From positions 62,001-126,000 of the forward strand of contig NZ_SNWE01000009.1 in assembly GCF_004362395.1 (NCBI RefSeq): DNA of 64,000 bases, given 5' to 3'. The notes beneath the pieces were generated by a model. That model saw nothing but the letters and a program-made list of their open reading frames with translations. It did no database searches and had not been told where the DNA came from. Shown piece after piece: positions 26,683 through 33,935 of the stretch. The stretch is from Salegentibacter sp. 24. Its GTDB lineage: Bacteria; Bacteroidota; Bacteroidia; Flavobacteriales; Flavobacteriaceae. Position 1 is the stretch's first letter, and each line of letters opens with the position of its first letter. The position numbers and the translations under genes are program-made.

Positions 26683-26710
26683 AACAAATAATTATGCCTT
26701 TCGTCTAAAA
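26683..26710 (+). promoter_or_regulatory. Conserved box upstream of small RNA copy 1
   Basis: These 28 bases recur at 26915-26942 with three differences; the shared core is TGCCTTTnGTCTAAAA. The box ends exactly 26 bases before the -7 element in both copies, while those 26 bases have diverged. That suggests a protein-binding site or upstream promoter element. Confidence 0.5.
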
Positions 26711-26736
26711 TGATTCCTGGAAGGAATATATTTATT

Positions 26737-26744
26737 TACATTAG
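26737..26744 (+). promoter_or_regulatory. -7 box of small RNA copy 1
   Basis: TACATTAG differs from TAnnTTTG at one base, the same base as in copy 2 (TACTTTAG). It lies seven bases before the start of the segment conserved between the copies. No exact TTG is present at -33. Confidence 0.45.
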
Positions 26745-26750
26745 CATTAC

Positions 26751-26824
26751 CATAAACATAAGTAGGTTAAGTTCATGGTAGATTTGGGGCAAAAAAAGGT
26801 GGATCTAAAAATCCGCCTTTTTTT
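26751..26824 (+). ncRNA. Small RNA, tandem copy 1
   Basis: About 74 bases, bounded by a -7 box (26737-26744) and a Rho-independent terminator (26798-26824). From 26755 to 26810 it is identical to 26986-27041. The terminator stem is GGTGGAT with ATCCGCC, including one G-T pair, behind seven A residues and before seven T residues. The conserved 5' part (AAGTAGGTTAAGTTCATGG, then GATTTGGGG) is unstructured to the eye and could be a seed that pairs with messages. An in-frame ATG reads MVDLGQKKVDLK, but a two-base length difference between copies breaks that frame, so a peptide is unlikely. It may also be made by processing of the purF 3' end. Confidence 0.6.
26798..26824 (+). terminator. Terminator of small RNA copy 1 (and of purF)
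   Basis: GGTGGAT (26798-26804) pairs with ATCCGCC (26811-26817), followed by seven T residues. It is the first terminator after purF, so purF transcripts probably end here too. Confidence 0.8.
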
Positions 26825-26914
26825 ATTCTTAATTAATTCCTCCTGCTAAATTCTCACATTTCAAGGTCATTGATCTTAATTTTTCTTACACTCTTTTTTG
26901 ATTTTTAATACTTT

Positions 26915-26942
26915 AACAAATAATGGTGCCTTTGGTCTAAAA
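26915..26942 (+). promoter_or_regulatory. Conserved box upstream of small RNA copy 2
   Basis: Second copy of the 28-base box at 26683-26710, with three base differences and the same 26-base distance to the -7 element. Confidence 0.5.
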
Positions 26943-26945
26943 AAG

Positions 26946-26976
26946 TTGTCGGTTAGAAACATTCCTATTACTTTAG
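26946..26976 (+). promoter_or_regulatory. Promoter of small RNA copy 2
   Basis: TTG (26946-26948), 20 bases, then TACTTTAG (26969-26976), one base off the -7 consensus. Transcription would start near 26983. Confidence 0.6.
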
Positions 26977-26982
26977 AAGTAC

Positions 26983-27057
26983 CATAACATAAGTAGGTTA
27001 AGTTCATGGTAGATTTGGGGCAAAAAAAGGTGGATCTAAAAAAATCCGCCTTTTTTT
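26983..27057 (+). ncRNA. Small RNA, tandem copy 2
   Basis: About 75 bases, with its own promoter and a terminator (27029-27057). It shares 56 identical bases in a row with copy 1 and differs afterwards by two extra A residues in the terminator loop. Because it lies after the terminator of copy 1, it must be transcribed from its own promoter. A structured-RNA family from flavobacteria (for example Flavo-1) is a possible identity, but I cannot test this by eye. Confidence 0.62.
27029..27057 (+). terminator. Terminator of small RNA copy 2
   Basis: GGTGGAT (27029-27035) pairs with ATCCGCC (27044-27050), followed by seven T residues; the loop is two bases longer than in copy 1. Confidence 0.8.
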
Positions 27058-27077
27058 ATTTCAGATTCAGACATAAA

Positions 27078-27102
27078 AAAGACCGCCATCAGGACGGTCT
27101 TT
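27078..27102 (-). terminator. Terminator of the superoxide dismutase gene
   Basis: AAAGACCG (27078-27085) pairs with CGGTCTTT (27095-27102). It lies 24 bases beyond the stop of the minus-strand dismutase gene and has a T run on that strand. Confidence 0.75.
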
Positions 27103-27126
27103 ATTATATAAAGGAACTACAAATAA

Positions 27127-27735
27127 TTATTTCTGCTTGGCATATCTGCTTCCAACTTCTTTCCAATCTATTACATTAAAGAAAGCTTCAATATAATCAG
27201 GACGACGATTTTGGTAGTTTAGATAATAAGCATGTTCCCAAACATCAATACCTAAAATAGGAGTTCCTCCACAGCCAATTCCAGGCATTAAAGGATTATC
27301 CTGGTTGGCAGTAGAACAAACTTCTACTTTTCCACCTTCGTGAACACAAAGCCAAGCCCATCCAGAACCAAACTGTCCGGCAGCTGCTTTAGAAAATTCA
27401 TCTTTAAAAGCTTCAAAAGAACCGAATGCGTTATCTATTGCTTTTGCAAGATCGCCTTCTGGTTTTCCTCCACCGTCTGGAGACATGATCTCCCAAAATA
27501 ATTTGTGATTATAAAACCCACCACCGTTGTTTCTAACAGCTGTATTAGACTTATCAAGATTTTCCAGAATATTTTCAATGGTTTTTCCTTCCAGATCAGT
27601 GCCTTCAATAGCTGCATTCAATTTTTTAGTATAACCAGCGTGGTGTTTGCCATGGTGAATTTCCATGGTTTTCGCATCTATATGTGGTTCTAATGCATCA
27701 AATGCATATTTTAACTTTGGTAACTCAAAAGCCAT
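27127..27735 (-). CDS. Iron/manganese superoxide dismutase
   Basis: The enzyme converts superoxide to oxygen and peroxide. From ATG 27735 the product has 202 residues, with metal ligands H27 (MEIHHGKHH), the His in FYNHKLFWE, and the Asp and His in [18 protein letters not shown]. The frame continues 12 codons upstream, but [10 protein letters not shown] is the normal start. Absence of a signal peptide puts it in the cytosol. Whether it uses iron, manganese or either cannot be decided from these residues. It is a single gene with its own promoter and terminator. Confidence 0.95.
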   Translation of the reverse strand: MAFELPKLKYAFDALEPHIDAKTMEIHHGKHHAGYTKKLNAAIEGTDLEGKTIENILENLDKSNTAVRNNGGGFYNHKLFWEIMSPDGGGKPEGDLAKAIDNAFGSFEAFKDEFSKAAAGQFGSGWAWLCVHEGGKVEVCSTANQDNPLMPGIGCGGTPILGIDVWEHAYYLNYQNRRPDYIEAFFNVIDWKEVGSRYAKQK

Positions 27736-27772
27736 TTGTATATATTTTTTAGTGATTAGTAATAAATTCACT

Positions 27773-27806
27773 CAAATTTAGGTATTAAGCCATTTAATAA
27801 AAACAA
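27773..27806 (-). promoter_or_regulatory. Promoter of the superoxide dismutase gene
   Basis: On the minus strand TAAATTTG (27773-27780) is a full -7 match, with a TTG (27804-27806) 23 bases upstream of it. The predicted leader is about 30 bases. Confidence 0.6.
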
Positions 27807-27900
27807 TTTAGTGTTATAAAATACTTAAAAGCCTCAGTATAGAACAAAAGTTTTTTATTTTATCTTTAAAAACTATAATCTTCTTAAAACACTAAGCTTC

Positions 27901-30900
27901 TTGACTAATAATTTCATCATTTACAATGCTTCAGCAGGATCTGGGAAAACCTTCACCTTGGTAAAAGAGTATTTACTTCTATTATTTAAAAGCAATAAAG
28001 TTGATGCTTATAAAAACATCCTCGCAATTACCTTTACCAACAAGGCAGTGGATGAAATGAAATCGAGGATTATTAGCAGTTTGAGAGATTTTACTGAACA
28101 AGAAACCTCATCAACTACTAATCCACTTTTTAAAATTATAGCTAAAACTACAGGACTTAAAGATGGGGATCTTAAAACGAAAGCTGCAAAGATCCTGAAA
28201 AGCATAATTCATAATTACGCGGCTTTTGAAGTTTCCACTATAGACGGTTTCACCCACAGGGTGCTTAGAACTTTCGCCAAGGACCTGGGTTTACCAGTCA
28301 ATTTTGAAATCTCATTAAACACGAGGCAAATTCGGATGGAAGCTGTAGACCGCCTTATTAGTAAAGCAGGAACTAATAAAGATCTCACTAAAGTACTTGT
28401 CGCTTTTGCCATAAGTAAAACCGACGATGATAAAAGCTGGGATATAACGAAAGACCTTTTTGAGATATCTGAATTACTCATTGGCGAAAACCATCAAGAG
28501 GCGCTAAAAAAACTTCAGGGAAAAACTACTGAAGATTTCCAAAACTTTAAAGAAAAGATACGTTCAGAAATTAACAAAACCCAAGCGCTAATTACAGAAA
28601 GCAGCCACGAGTTTTTTGAACTAACTGCAAACAATCATATTGAGGAAAAAGATTTCAGCGGTGGTTATGTTTACAAGCATTTTATAAAGTTAAGAGATCA
28701 AAAACCGATTGACGGTTTTGAAAAATCCTGGATGCTAAAGCTTGAAAGCGCCCCCCTTTACGCCAAATCAAATAAAAATCAGGCTGTTAAAGAGGCCCTG
28801 GATCGTATTCAATCTATAATTGTGAGTCTTTTTGAGATTTCAAAAAGAGCTTATATAAACCTGGAATTTTTAAATTCAATTAAAAAGCACCTTACTCAAC
28901 TTTCTTTGCTTAATGCTATAAATAAAGAAGTGGAACTCATAAAAAAGGAACGCAACCTTATTCTAATTTCCGAATTTAATCCAAAAATTAGTGCGCAGGT
29001 AAAAGACCAACCGGCACCCTTTATTTATGAACGGCTTGGAGAGCGCTATCAAAATTATTTTATAGACGAATTTCAAGACACCTCCCAAATGCAGTGGGAA
29101 AACCTGATTCCACTCATTGACAACAAGCTTTCGTCTGAAAATATTGAGGGTCCAGCCAGTGTGATGCTGGTCGGAGACGCCAAGCAATCTATTTACAGAT
29201 GGCGTGGCGGAAAAGCAGAACAATTTATAGACCTTTGCTCAGATACCAACCCCTTTAGTATTGAAAAGCGTGTTGAAAATTTACCAGATAATTACCGAAG
29301 CGGAAGCCAGATTGTGAATTTTAATAACAGTTTATTTAAATATGCGGCTGGCACTTTACAACATCCGGCTTATGCCCATTTATTTAAGGAAAGTGGACAG
29401 AATCCGAAAAAAGGAGATTTTGGGTATGTAAATATCGAATTTATCGAATCCGAAAATACTGCTGAAGAACACGAAATTTACCCCGAAAGAATTCTGAAAA
29501 TTATCCAAAATTTGGAAAATGAGAAATTCAAAAAGGGAGATATCTGCATTCTAACTCGCAAAAAGAAAGAAGGTGTGAACATTGCGAGTTTCCTAAGTGA
29601 GAACAATATTCCTGTGGTTTCTTCGGAAACCCTCCTGGTCGCTAATTCACCCGAAGTAAATTTTATCGCTTATTTATTGGAATTTTCAATAAGGCCTAAT
29701 GACAACACTTTAAAACTGGAGCTATTTAACTTACTGGCCGATTTATTGAAAATAGAAAACCGCTACCCCATTATTTCGGCTAATTTAAACAAAGATGGTA
29801 AGGCCTTTCTAAATTGGTTAAAAGCGTATGATATTGGTTTTGATCTTGATGAAATAAGAGGTCTTTCTGTTTTCGAGGCGGCAGAATATATTATTCGAAG
29901 CTTCTCATTGGTAGAAACTTCCAATGCCTACGTACAATTCTTTCTCGATTTTATATTTGAAAGCACCCAAAAAGCAACCGCAGGCACATCCGATTTTATT
30001 GATCTATGGCATGAGGAAAAAGAAAGTTTAAGCATTGTAGTCCCAAAGGCGGAAGATGCGGTACAGATAATGACTATTCATAAATCCAAAGGCCTGGAAT
30101 TTCCGGTAGTGATTTATCCTTACGCAAACTCCGATTCAAAAAGCACTAAATTGGATTCGCTTTGGTTGCCTATGAATCCGCCCCTGGATGCAATTCCTAT
30201 GAATTACTTAAACGCCACAGATAAAATGCTGCATTGGGGCCCAGAGGCTTCAGAGATATATACTGAATTAGTTCATCAAAAGGAGCTCGATACTTTGAAT
30301 GTTCTTTATGTAGCCTGTACTCGGGCTTCCCAACAGTTATATTTGTTGAGCAAAAGGGAAATAGATGCAAAAGGCATTGAAAAAGCTTATAAAACCTCCG
30401 GTTTATTAATAGGTTTTCTAAAAGAAATTGGAAGATGGGATGCCAATGTCAACAGTTATGAATTTGGGGAAATTGGAACCCCCAGGCACGCTGAAAAAAC
30501 ACATTTAGAAAATATTACCTCGGAAAAATTTTATTCCTCAGCAACACAAAATCAGGCGGTAAACATCGTAACTAAATCCGGAATGCTTTGGGACAGTAGG
30601 CAGGAAGAAGCGATTGAAAAAGGAGAAATTCTTCATGAATTACTGGCGCAAATAGATTTCAAAGACCAGGTTAAAACCGTTGTCGCTCTGGCAGTAAAAG
30701 ATGGTATTATCATTAAGGACTCTGCTGAAAAGATCGAAAAATTACTTACCGAGATCACCAATCATCCGCAGCTTTCAAAATTTTATTCCCAGGGAGCAAT
30801 AAGTTATAACGAACGTGATATCCTGACTCCCGAAGGAAAAAGATTAAGACCTGATAGAATTAATTTTACGGCGAACACCGTAGATATAATAGACTATAAA

Positions 30901-31032
30901 ACCGGAAAGTTCGACGCCTCTCATGAAGTACAAATTAATAGCTATGCCACGATTTTAAAAGATATGGGTTATAGTATAGGTAGTAAAAATCTTGTTTATA
31001 CAAATAAAGCGCTTAAAGTGCGCCTTGTTTAA
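27901..31032 (+). CDS. addA: AddA-like UvrD-type helicase with C-terminal nuclease
   Basis: The 1043-residue protein is the helicase-nuclease subunit of an AddAB/RecBCD-type complex that resects double-strand breaks. It has Walker A ASAGSGKT (10-17), Walker B FIDEFQDTSQMQ (D389, E390), VGDAKQSIYRWRGG, TIHKSKGLEFPVV and LYVACTRAS. The C-terminal PD-(D/E)xK nuclease has D985 (RPDRI), D998 and K1000 (IIDYKTGKF). The start is TTG 27901; no ATG occurs in frame upstream, and the Walker A motif follows at once. The AddB-like partner lies 3 kb downstream, separated by kbl and an OmpA gene. Confidence 0.9.
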   Translation: MTNNFIIYNASAGSGKTFTLVKEYLLLLFKSNKVDAYKNILAITFTNKAVDEMKSRIISSLRDFTEQETSSTTNPLFKIIAKTTGLKDGDLKTKAAKILKSIIHNYAAFEVSTIDGFTHRVLRTFAKDLGLPVNFEISLNTRQIRMEAVDRLISKAGTNKDLTKVLVAFAISKTDDDKSWDITKDLFEISELLIGENHQEALKKLQGKTTEDFQNFKEKIRSEINKTQALITESSHEFFELTANNHIEEKDFSGGYVYKHFIKLRDQKPIDGFEKSWMLKLESAPLYAKSNKNQAVKEALDRIQSIIVSLFEISKRAYINLEFLNSIKKHLTQLSLLNAINKEVELIKKERNLILISEFNPKISAQVKDQPAPFIYERLGERYQNYFIDEFQDTSQMQWENLIPLIDNKLSSENIEGPASVMLVGDAKQSIYRWRGGKAEQFIDLCSDTNPFSIEKRVENLPDNYRSGSQIVNFNNSLFKYAAGTLQHPAYAHLFKESGQNPKKGDFGYVNIEFIESENTAEEHEIYPERILKIIQNLENEKFKKGDICILTRKKKEGVNIASFLSENNIPVVSSETLLVANSPEVNFIAYLLEFSIRPNDNTLKLELFNLLADLLKIENRYPIISANLNKDGKAFLNWLKAYDIGFDLDEIRGLSVFEAAEYIIRSFSLVETSNAYVQFFLDFIFESTQKATAGTSDFIDLWHEEKESLSIVVPKAEDAVQIMTIHKSKGLEFPVVIYPYANSDSKSTKLDSLWLPMNPPLDAIPMNYLNATDKMLHWGPEASEIYTELVHQKELDTLNVLYVACTRASQQLYLLSKREIDAKGIEKAYKTSGLLIGFLKEIGRWDANVNSYEFGEIGTPRHAEKTHLENITSEKFYSSATQNQAVNIVTKSGMLWDSRQEEAIEKGEILHELLAQIDFKDQVKTVVALAVKDGIIIKDSAEKIEKLLTEITNHPQLSKFYSQGAISYNERDILTPEGKRLRPDRINFTANTVDIIDYKTGKFDASHEVQINSYATILKDMGYSIGSKNLVYTNKALKVRLV

Positions 31033-31040
31033 AAGAAATG

Positions 31041-31048
31041 TAAGTTTG
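31041..31048 (+). promoter_or_regulatory. -7 box of kbl
   Basis: TAAGTTTG is a full match to TAnnTTTG, 15 bases before the kbl ATG and just after the addA stop. The -33 element is poor. Confidence 0.5.
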
Positions 31049-31063
31049 TAAAAAATAGAAATT

Positions 31064-32257
31064 ATGTACGGAAAGATAAAAGACCATTTACAAAAGGAAC
31101 TCAAACAAATTGAAGAAGACGGGCTTTTTAAAAAAGAAAGAATTATAACCGGTCCTCAGGATGCAGTAATCAAAATTTCTACCGGACAGGAAGTGATTAA
31201 TTTCTGTGCCAACAACTATTTAGGATTATCATCTCATCCAGAGGTTATAAAAGCGGCAAAGGAGACCATGGACTCCCACGGATTTGGAATGTCTAGCGTT
31301 AGATTCATATGCGGAACCCAGGATATCCATAAGGAACTGGAGCAAAAAATCGCCGATTTCTACGGTACAGAAGACACTATTCTTTATGCCGCTTGTTTTG
31401 ACGCCAACGGCGGAATTTTTGAACCTCTTTTAACCAAGGAAGATGCAATAATATCAGATTCACTAAACCATGCCTCCATTATTGATGGTGTGCGATTATG
31501 CAAGGCCGCAAGATACCGCTATCAAAACGGTGATATGGTGGATCTGGAAAAACAACTTAAAGAAGCTAACGAAAAAGGAGCCAGGTTTAAACTAATTGTA
31601 ACCGATGGTGTTTTCTCCATGGACGGACTTGTGGCTCCACTGGATAAAATTTGCGACCTGGCAGATAAGTATGATGCTCTAGTGATGATAGATGAATGCC
31701 ACGCTACCGGATTTATTGGAGAAAAAGGTATTGGGACCCTGGAGGAGAAGGGCGTTATGGATCGCGTAGATATCATTACCGGAACATTAGGAAAAGCACT
31801 TGGTGGCGCTATGGGTGGTTATACCACGGCTAAAAAAGAAATTATAGAGTTACTCAGACAGCGTTCAAGACCTTATTTATTTTCAAACTCCCTTGCGCCC
31901 TCGATTGTGGGCGCCTCAATAAAGGTTTTTGATATGTTGAAAAATGATAATAGCCTTCGCGAAAAATTAAAATCTAATACCCAGTATTTCAAACAAGGAA
32001 TTAAAGATGCTGGATTTGATATTATTGATGGAGAATCAGCTATTGTTCCGGTAATGCTTTATGATGCCAAGTTATCTCAAAAAATGGCAGAAAGATTATT
32101 GGAGGAAGGGATTTATGTTATTGGATTCTTCTATCCCGTAGTTCCAAAAGAAAAAGCAAGAATAAGAGTTCAGTTGTCAGCGGCTCATAAAAAAGAGCAT
32201 TTAGATAAAGCTATACAGGCATTTATCAAGGTTGGTAAAGAATTGGAAGTAATTTAA
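31064..32257 (+). CDS. kbl: Glycine C-acetyltransferase (2-amino-3-ketobutyrate CoA ligase)
   Basis: Kbl splits 2-amino-3-oxobutyrate, the product of threonine dehydrogenase, to glycine and acetyl-CoA with PLP. The 397-residue product has the alpha-oxoamine synthase pattern: [12 protein letters not shown] (50-61), [15 protein letters not shown], and the PLP lysine K244 in [14 protein letters not shown]. Length and the [14 protein letters not shown]-type block (here [14 protein letters not shown]) favour Kbl over BioF. No tdh is in the window. It lies between the two recombination-nuclease genes but has its own promoter box. Confidence 0.93.
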   Translation: MYGKIKDHLQKELKQIEEDGLFKKERIITGPQDAVIKISTGQEVINFCANNYLGLSSHPEVIKAAKETMDSHGFGMSSVRFICGTQDIHKELEQKIADFYGTEDTILYAACFDANGGIFEPLLTKEDAIISDSLNHASIIDGVRLCKAARYRYQNGDMVDLEKQLKEANEKGARFKLIVTDGVFSMDGLVAPLDKICDLADKYDALVMIDECHATGFIGEKGIGTLEEKGVMDRVDIITGTLGKALGGAMGGYTTAKKEIIELLRQRSRPYLFSNSLAPSIVGASIKVFDMLKNDNSLREKLKSNTQYFKQGIKDAGFDIIDGESAIVPVMLYDAKLSQKMAERLLEEGIYVIGFFYPVVPKEKARIRVQLSAAHKKEHLDKAIQAFIKVGKELEVI

Positions 32258-32387
32258 AGTTAACATCGTTAAAGCCAGACAAGTTAAGAACGAAAAAATA
32301 ACTTAAATTATTAGTTTACAAATCTTAAAAAACGCTCAAAAACGCCATTATTCAAGGGTTTATTAAGAAAACTTTATTATTTTATGC

Positions 32388-32418
32388 TTTGTCGATAAGC
32401 TTTAACAGTCTACTTTTG
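32388..32418 (+). promoter_or_regulatory. Strong promoter of the OmpA-family gene
   Basis: TTTG (32388-32391), 19 bases, then TACTTTTG (32411-32418): both elements match the flavobacterial consensus exactly. Transcription would begin near 32425, giving a leader of about 28 bases. Such a strong site fits an abundant outer-membrane protein. Confidence 0.8.
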
Positions 32419-32452
32419 TTAACAATTAACACTTAAAACTAAACTATTGAAT

Positions 32453-33865
32453 ATGAAACATCTTAGCAAAATTTTATTCGCTACAATGTTGGTTCTGGGC
32501 ATTACTTCGGTAAGCGCACAGGATGCTAACAATCCCTGGTCTATTGGGGTTCAAACCAATGCGGTAGATTTCTATCCCACTGGTGAAGATGCCCCATTAG
32601 GAGGAACTTTTGACGAGTACTTTAATACTGGAGATCACTGGAACTTCTTACCGTCTGTATCAAGATTAACAGTTGGTCGTTATATCGGCGGTGGTTTTGT
32701 GTTTGAACTTGCTGGTTCTGTAAATCAGATTGAACAATATGGTGATATGAATGTTCCACAAATGGCATATTATGCTGTAGACGGTACTTTTAATTATAGC
32801 TTAAGAGCCCTGCTTAATGATGGTTGGCTTGACCCTGTAGTTGGTATTGGTGGTGGTTACACAAGCATTGCCGATAATGGTGATTTTCCAATATCAGATC
32901 TTAATGCAGCCACACTTAACGGTAAGGTAGGGGTGAACTTTTGGTTTACAGACAATATTGCATTAACACTGGAGTCAAACTACAAACATGTTTTTGATGT
33001 TGATGGTGCAACTCACTTTCAACATGCTGGTGGTGTGAAATTTATGTTCGGTGGAACCGACTCTGATGGGGATGGAATCTATGATAAAGATGATGAATGT
33101 CCTGAAACACCAGGTCTACCAGAATTTAACGGATGTCCTGATACCGATGGTGACGGAATTGAAGACCGTATGGATGAATGTCCTGAAGAAGCTGGTTTAG
33201 CTGAATTTGACGGATGTGCTGATACAGACGGTGATGGAATTGCTAATCCTGATGATGAATGTCCAGAAGTAGCCGGATTGGCTGAACTTAACGGATGTCC
33301 TGATGCAGATGGTGATGGAGTTGCTGACGGCGATGATGATTGTCCTAATGAAGCTGGTCCTGTTGAAAACGACGGATGTCCTTACGAAGATATGGATGAA
33401 GATGGCGTTTTAGATAAGGACGATGAATGTCCGGAATTAGCTGGACCTGCCGCAAACGACGGATGTCCAGAGCCAGATGTAGCCATTATTACTGAATTGA
33501 ATGAATACTCTCAAACGGTATTGTTCGATCTTAACAAAGCTACCATTAGAGAGGAATCTGAAGATGCTTTAGAGGCTATCGCAGAAATTATGAACGAATA
33601 TCCAAATACAATTTTCCATATAGAAGGTCATACAGATAGTACTGGTAGCGCTGAATACAACGAAGAATTATCTCGTGAGCGTGCTGAATCAGTAGAACTT
33701 TGGTTGGAAGAAAATGGTGTGCCAAGCAGCAGATTAACTTCTGAAGGTTATGGTGAAACAAGACCAATTGCTACTAACAATACTGCAGCTGGAAGACAGG
33801 AAAACCGTAGGGTTGAAATTTCTTTGGATAAGAACAAAGAAGTTAAAGATTCTTCTATGGAGTAA
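32453..33865 (+). CDS. OmpA-family outer membrane protein with thrombospondin type 3 repeats
   Basis: From ATG 32453 the product has 470 residues: a signal peptide ending VSAQ, an N-terminal beta-barrel of about 180 residues, and five acidic repeats of about 27 residues each (DxDGDGxxDxxDxCP pattern, Asp and Cys rich). A C-terminal OmpA peptidoglycan-binding domain (HIEGHTDSTGSAEYNEELSRERAESV) follows. It would link the outer membrane to the cell wall, with the repeats probably binding calcium. The frame extends two codons to a TTG, which I reject. A consensus promoter precedes it and a terminator follows, so it is a single transcription unit. Confidence 0.93.
   Translation: MKHLSKILFATMLVLGITSVSAQDANNPWSIGVQTNAVDFYPTGEDAPLGGTFDEYFNTGDHWNFLPSVSRLTVGRYIGGGFVFELAGSVNQIEQYGDMNVPQMAYYAVDGTFNYSLRALLNDGWLDPVVGIGGGYTSIADNGDFPISDLNAATLNGKVGVNFWFTDNIALTLESNYKHVFDVDGATHFQHAGGVKFMFGGTDSDGDGIYDKDDECPETPGLPEFNGCPDTDGDGIEDRMDECPEEAGLAEFDGCADTDGDGIANPDDECPEVAGLAELNGCPDADGDGVADGDDDCPNEAGPVENDGCPYEDMDEDGVLDKDDECPELAGPAANDGCPEPDVAIITELNEYSQTVLFDLNKATIREESEDALEAIAEIMNEYPNTIFHIEGHTDSTGSAEYNEELSRERAESVELWLEENGVPSSRLTSEGYGETRPIATNNTAAGRQENRRVEISLDKNKEVKDSSME
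33059..33467 (+). repeat. Five thrombospondin type 3-like coding repeats
   Basis: Each unit of about 80 bases encodes DGDG-type calcium loops followed by CPE and NGCPD-type ends. Units are similar but not identical in DNA, so they are old protein repeats rather than a recent tandem expansion. Confidence 0.85.
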
Positions 33866-33898
33866 GCTGATAATTTCTTAAATAAATATTCTATAAAA

Positions 33899-33925
33899 AC
33901 GTCTCGGATCCCGGGGCGTTTTTTA
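33899..33925 (+). terminator. Terminator of the OmpA-family gene
   Basis: Nine bases (33899-33907) pair with 33911-33919 around a three-base loop, including two G-T pairs, and a T run follows. The addB ATG lies ten bases later. Confidence 0.75.
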
Positions 33926-33935
33926 TTTTTATCCT

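Noticed and set aside
26774-26850. Short reading frame beginning MVDLGQKKVDLK in both small-RNA copies
   Set aside because: The two copies differ by two extra A residues after codon 12, which puts the remaining residues in different frames. The conservation is better explained by RNA.
33059-33467. CRISPR or DNA satellite from regular repeats
   Set aside because: The repeats are in frame, encode calcium-loop motifs, and vary at third positions, so they are protein repeats.
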